Source of the DNA: CAYRJA01 sp964424455
Lineage (GTDB): Bacteria > Bacteroidota > Bacteroidia > Chitinophagales > UBA10324
DNA: 14,542 bases
Direction: 5' to 3'
Assembly: GCA_964424455.1 (NCBI GenBank)
Contig: CAYRJA010000082.1
Span: 1-14,542, forward strand
Shown here: piece after piece, positions 14,270-14,542 of the stretch
Numbering within the stretch: position 1 is the stretch's first letter
Layout of the letters: every line of letters begins with the position of its first letter
Translations under genes and position numbers: made by a program
Notes under the pieces: generated by a model
The model's database searches: none
Told to the model about the DNA's origin: nothing
What the model saw: only the letters and a program-made list of their open reading frames with translations

Positions 14270-14542
14270 GCTTGAAAGGTTTTTTGTAAAGTTAACAATT
14301 GGAATACTTTACAACACTGATTATAGTCATAAGTTCAAAAAGTTGAATTCCTCTATATGATTTTATAATTTCTTATACCGTTTACTCTATCAATCAGGAT
14401 ATGAACTACTTCTTCTTTGCCGTCAGCACTTTATTATACCTTAATTATGTACAAAAAATTTGTATTGGCAAAGGTTCCGGGTAAGTCGGGTGCATACCAA
14501 ATTGTCGTTAGGCAGCTATCGCGGGTGGCTGGTTAATCAGTT
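14270..14542. other. non-coding end of the window
   Basis: This 273-base stretch holds the likely dps promoter region and then nothing I can assign. It is AT-rich up to about 14475 and becomes more GC-rich after that. A 29-codon plus-strand frame (14447-14536) has no recognisable product. The next real gene probably lies beyond the window. Confidence 0.5.
14287..14314 (-). promoter_or_regulatory. candidate promoter for dps
   Basis: On the minus strand TTG (14312-14314) is followed after 17 bases by TAACTTTA (14287-14294), one base off TAnnTTTG. The box ends 17 bases before the dps ATG. The match is partial and the region is AT-rich, so this is tentative. No clear binding site for a peroxide regulator was found. 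Confidence 0.3.

Noticed and set aside
14507..14513. GTTAGGC matching an integron attC core (GTTRRRY)
   Set aside because: No partner RYYYAAC core or foldable inverted arms in the visible sequence; a 7-base degenerate match is expected by chance.
14447..14536. 29-codon plus-strand frame at the end of the window
   Set aside because: Too short, no recognisable product, in a region with no other coding signal.
1..14542. Frequent TTCCGG/CCGGAA hexamers
   Set aside because: They appear common, but they are shorter, mostly in coding sequence and easily explained by codon use; the excess is far weaker than for TGTTACAG.

Overview
The window looks like chromosomal DNA from a member of the Bacteroidota. 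It is AT-rich and carries two secreted proteins with type IX secretion (T9SS) C-terminal sorting domains. It also has a DUF4296 lipoprotein, a D-Ala-D-Ala ligase next to a PASTA membrane protein, and almost no Shine-Dalgarno sequences. At least one promoter element has the Bacteroidota form TAnnTTTG. No rRNA, tRNA, CRISPR array, insertion sequence or phage gene was found. Genus cannot be told from this sequence.

Layout. Positions 102-1539 (minus strand) hold scoA and scoB, the two subunits of a 3-oxoacid CoA-transferase. Upstream on the same strand is a DUF4296 lipoprotein (1604-2041). Divergent from it are a YggS/PLPBP-type PLP-binding protein (2088-2771) and a secreted protein of unknown function (2831-4477) that ends at a good intrinsic terminator. 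A hydroxymethylglutaryl-CoA lyase-like gene faces it (minus, 4548-5396). Divergent from that is a T9SS cargo protein with two related beta-rich modules (5491-6960), followed by a second strong terminator. Next come a 904-residue protein made of two fused D-Ala-D-Ala ligase domains (7085-9799), a membrane-anchored three-PASTA protein (9869-10648) and a second T9SS cargo protein (10795-12615). The end holds a DUF1697 protein, a DUF393 (DCC family) protein and a convergent Dps-type ferritin (minus, 13802-14269). The last 273 bases have no supported gene.

How the genes fit together. HMG-CoA lyase releases acetoacetate and the CoA-transferase activates it to acetoacetyl-CoA, so these two loci could serve the end of leucine or ketone-body catabolism, although they are not in one operon. 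The ligase and PASTA protein form a peptidoglycan pair. The rest are mostly single housekeeping, stress or surface genes.

Two observations stand out. The first is the 8-base word TGTTACAG. It occurs 20 times on either strand, in four different reading registers and once in a terminator loop, where well under one copy would be expected by chance. This is the density and spread of an uptake-signal or Chi-like word. The second is the tandem ligase fusion, whose two active sites carry different, complementary substitutions.
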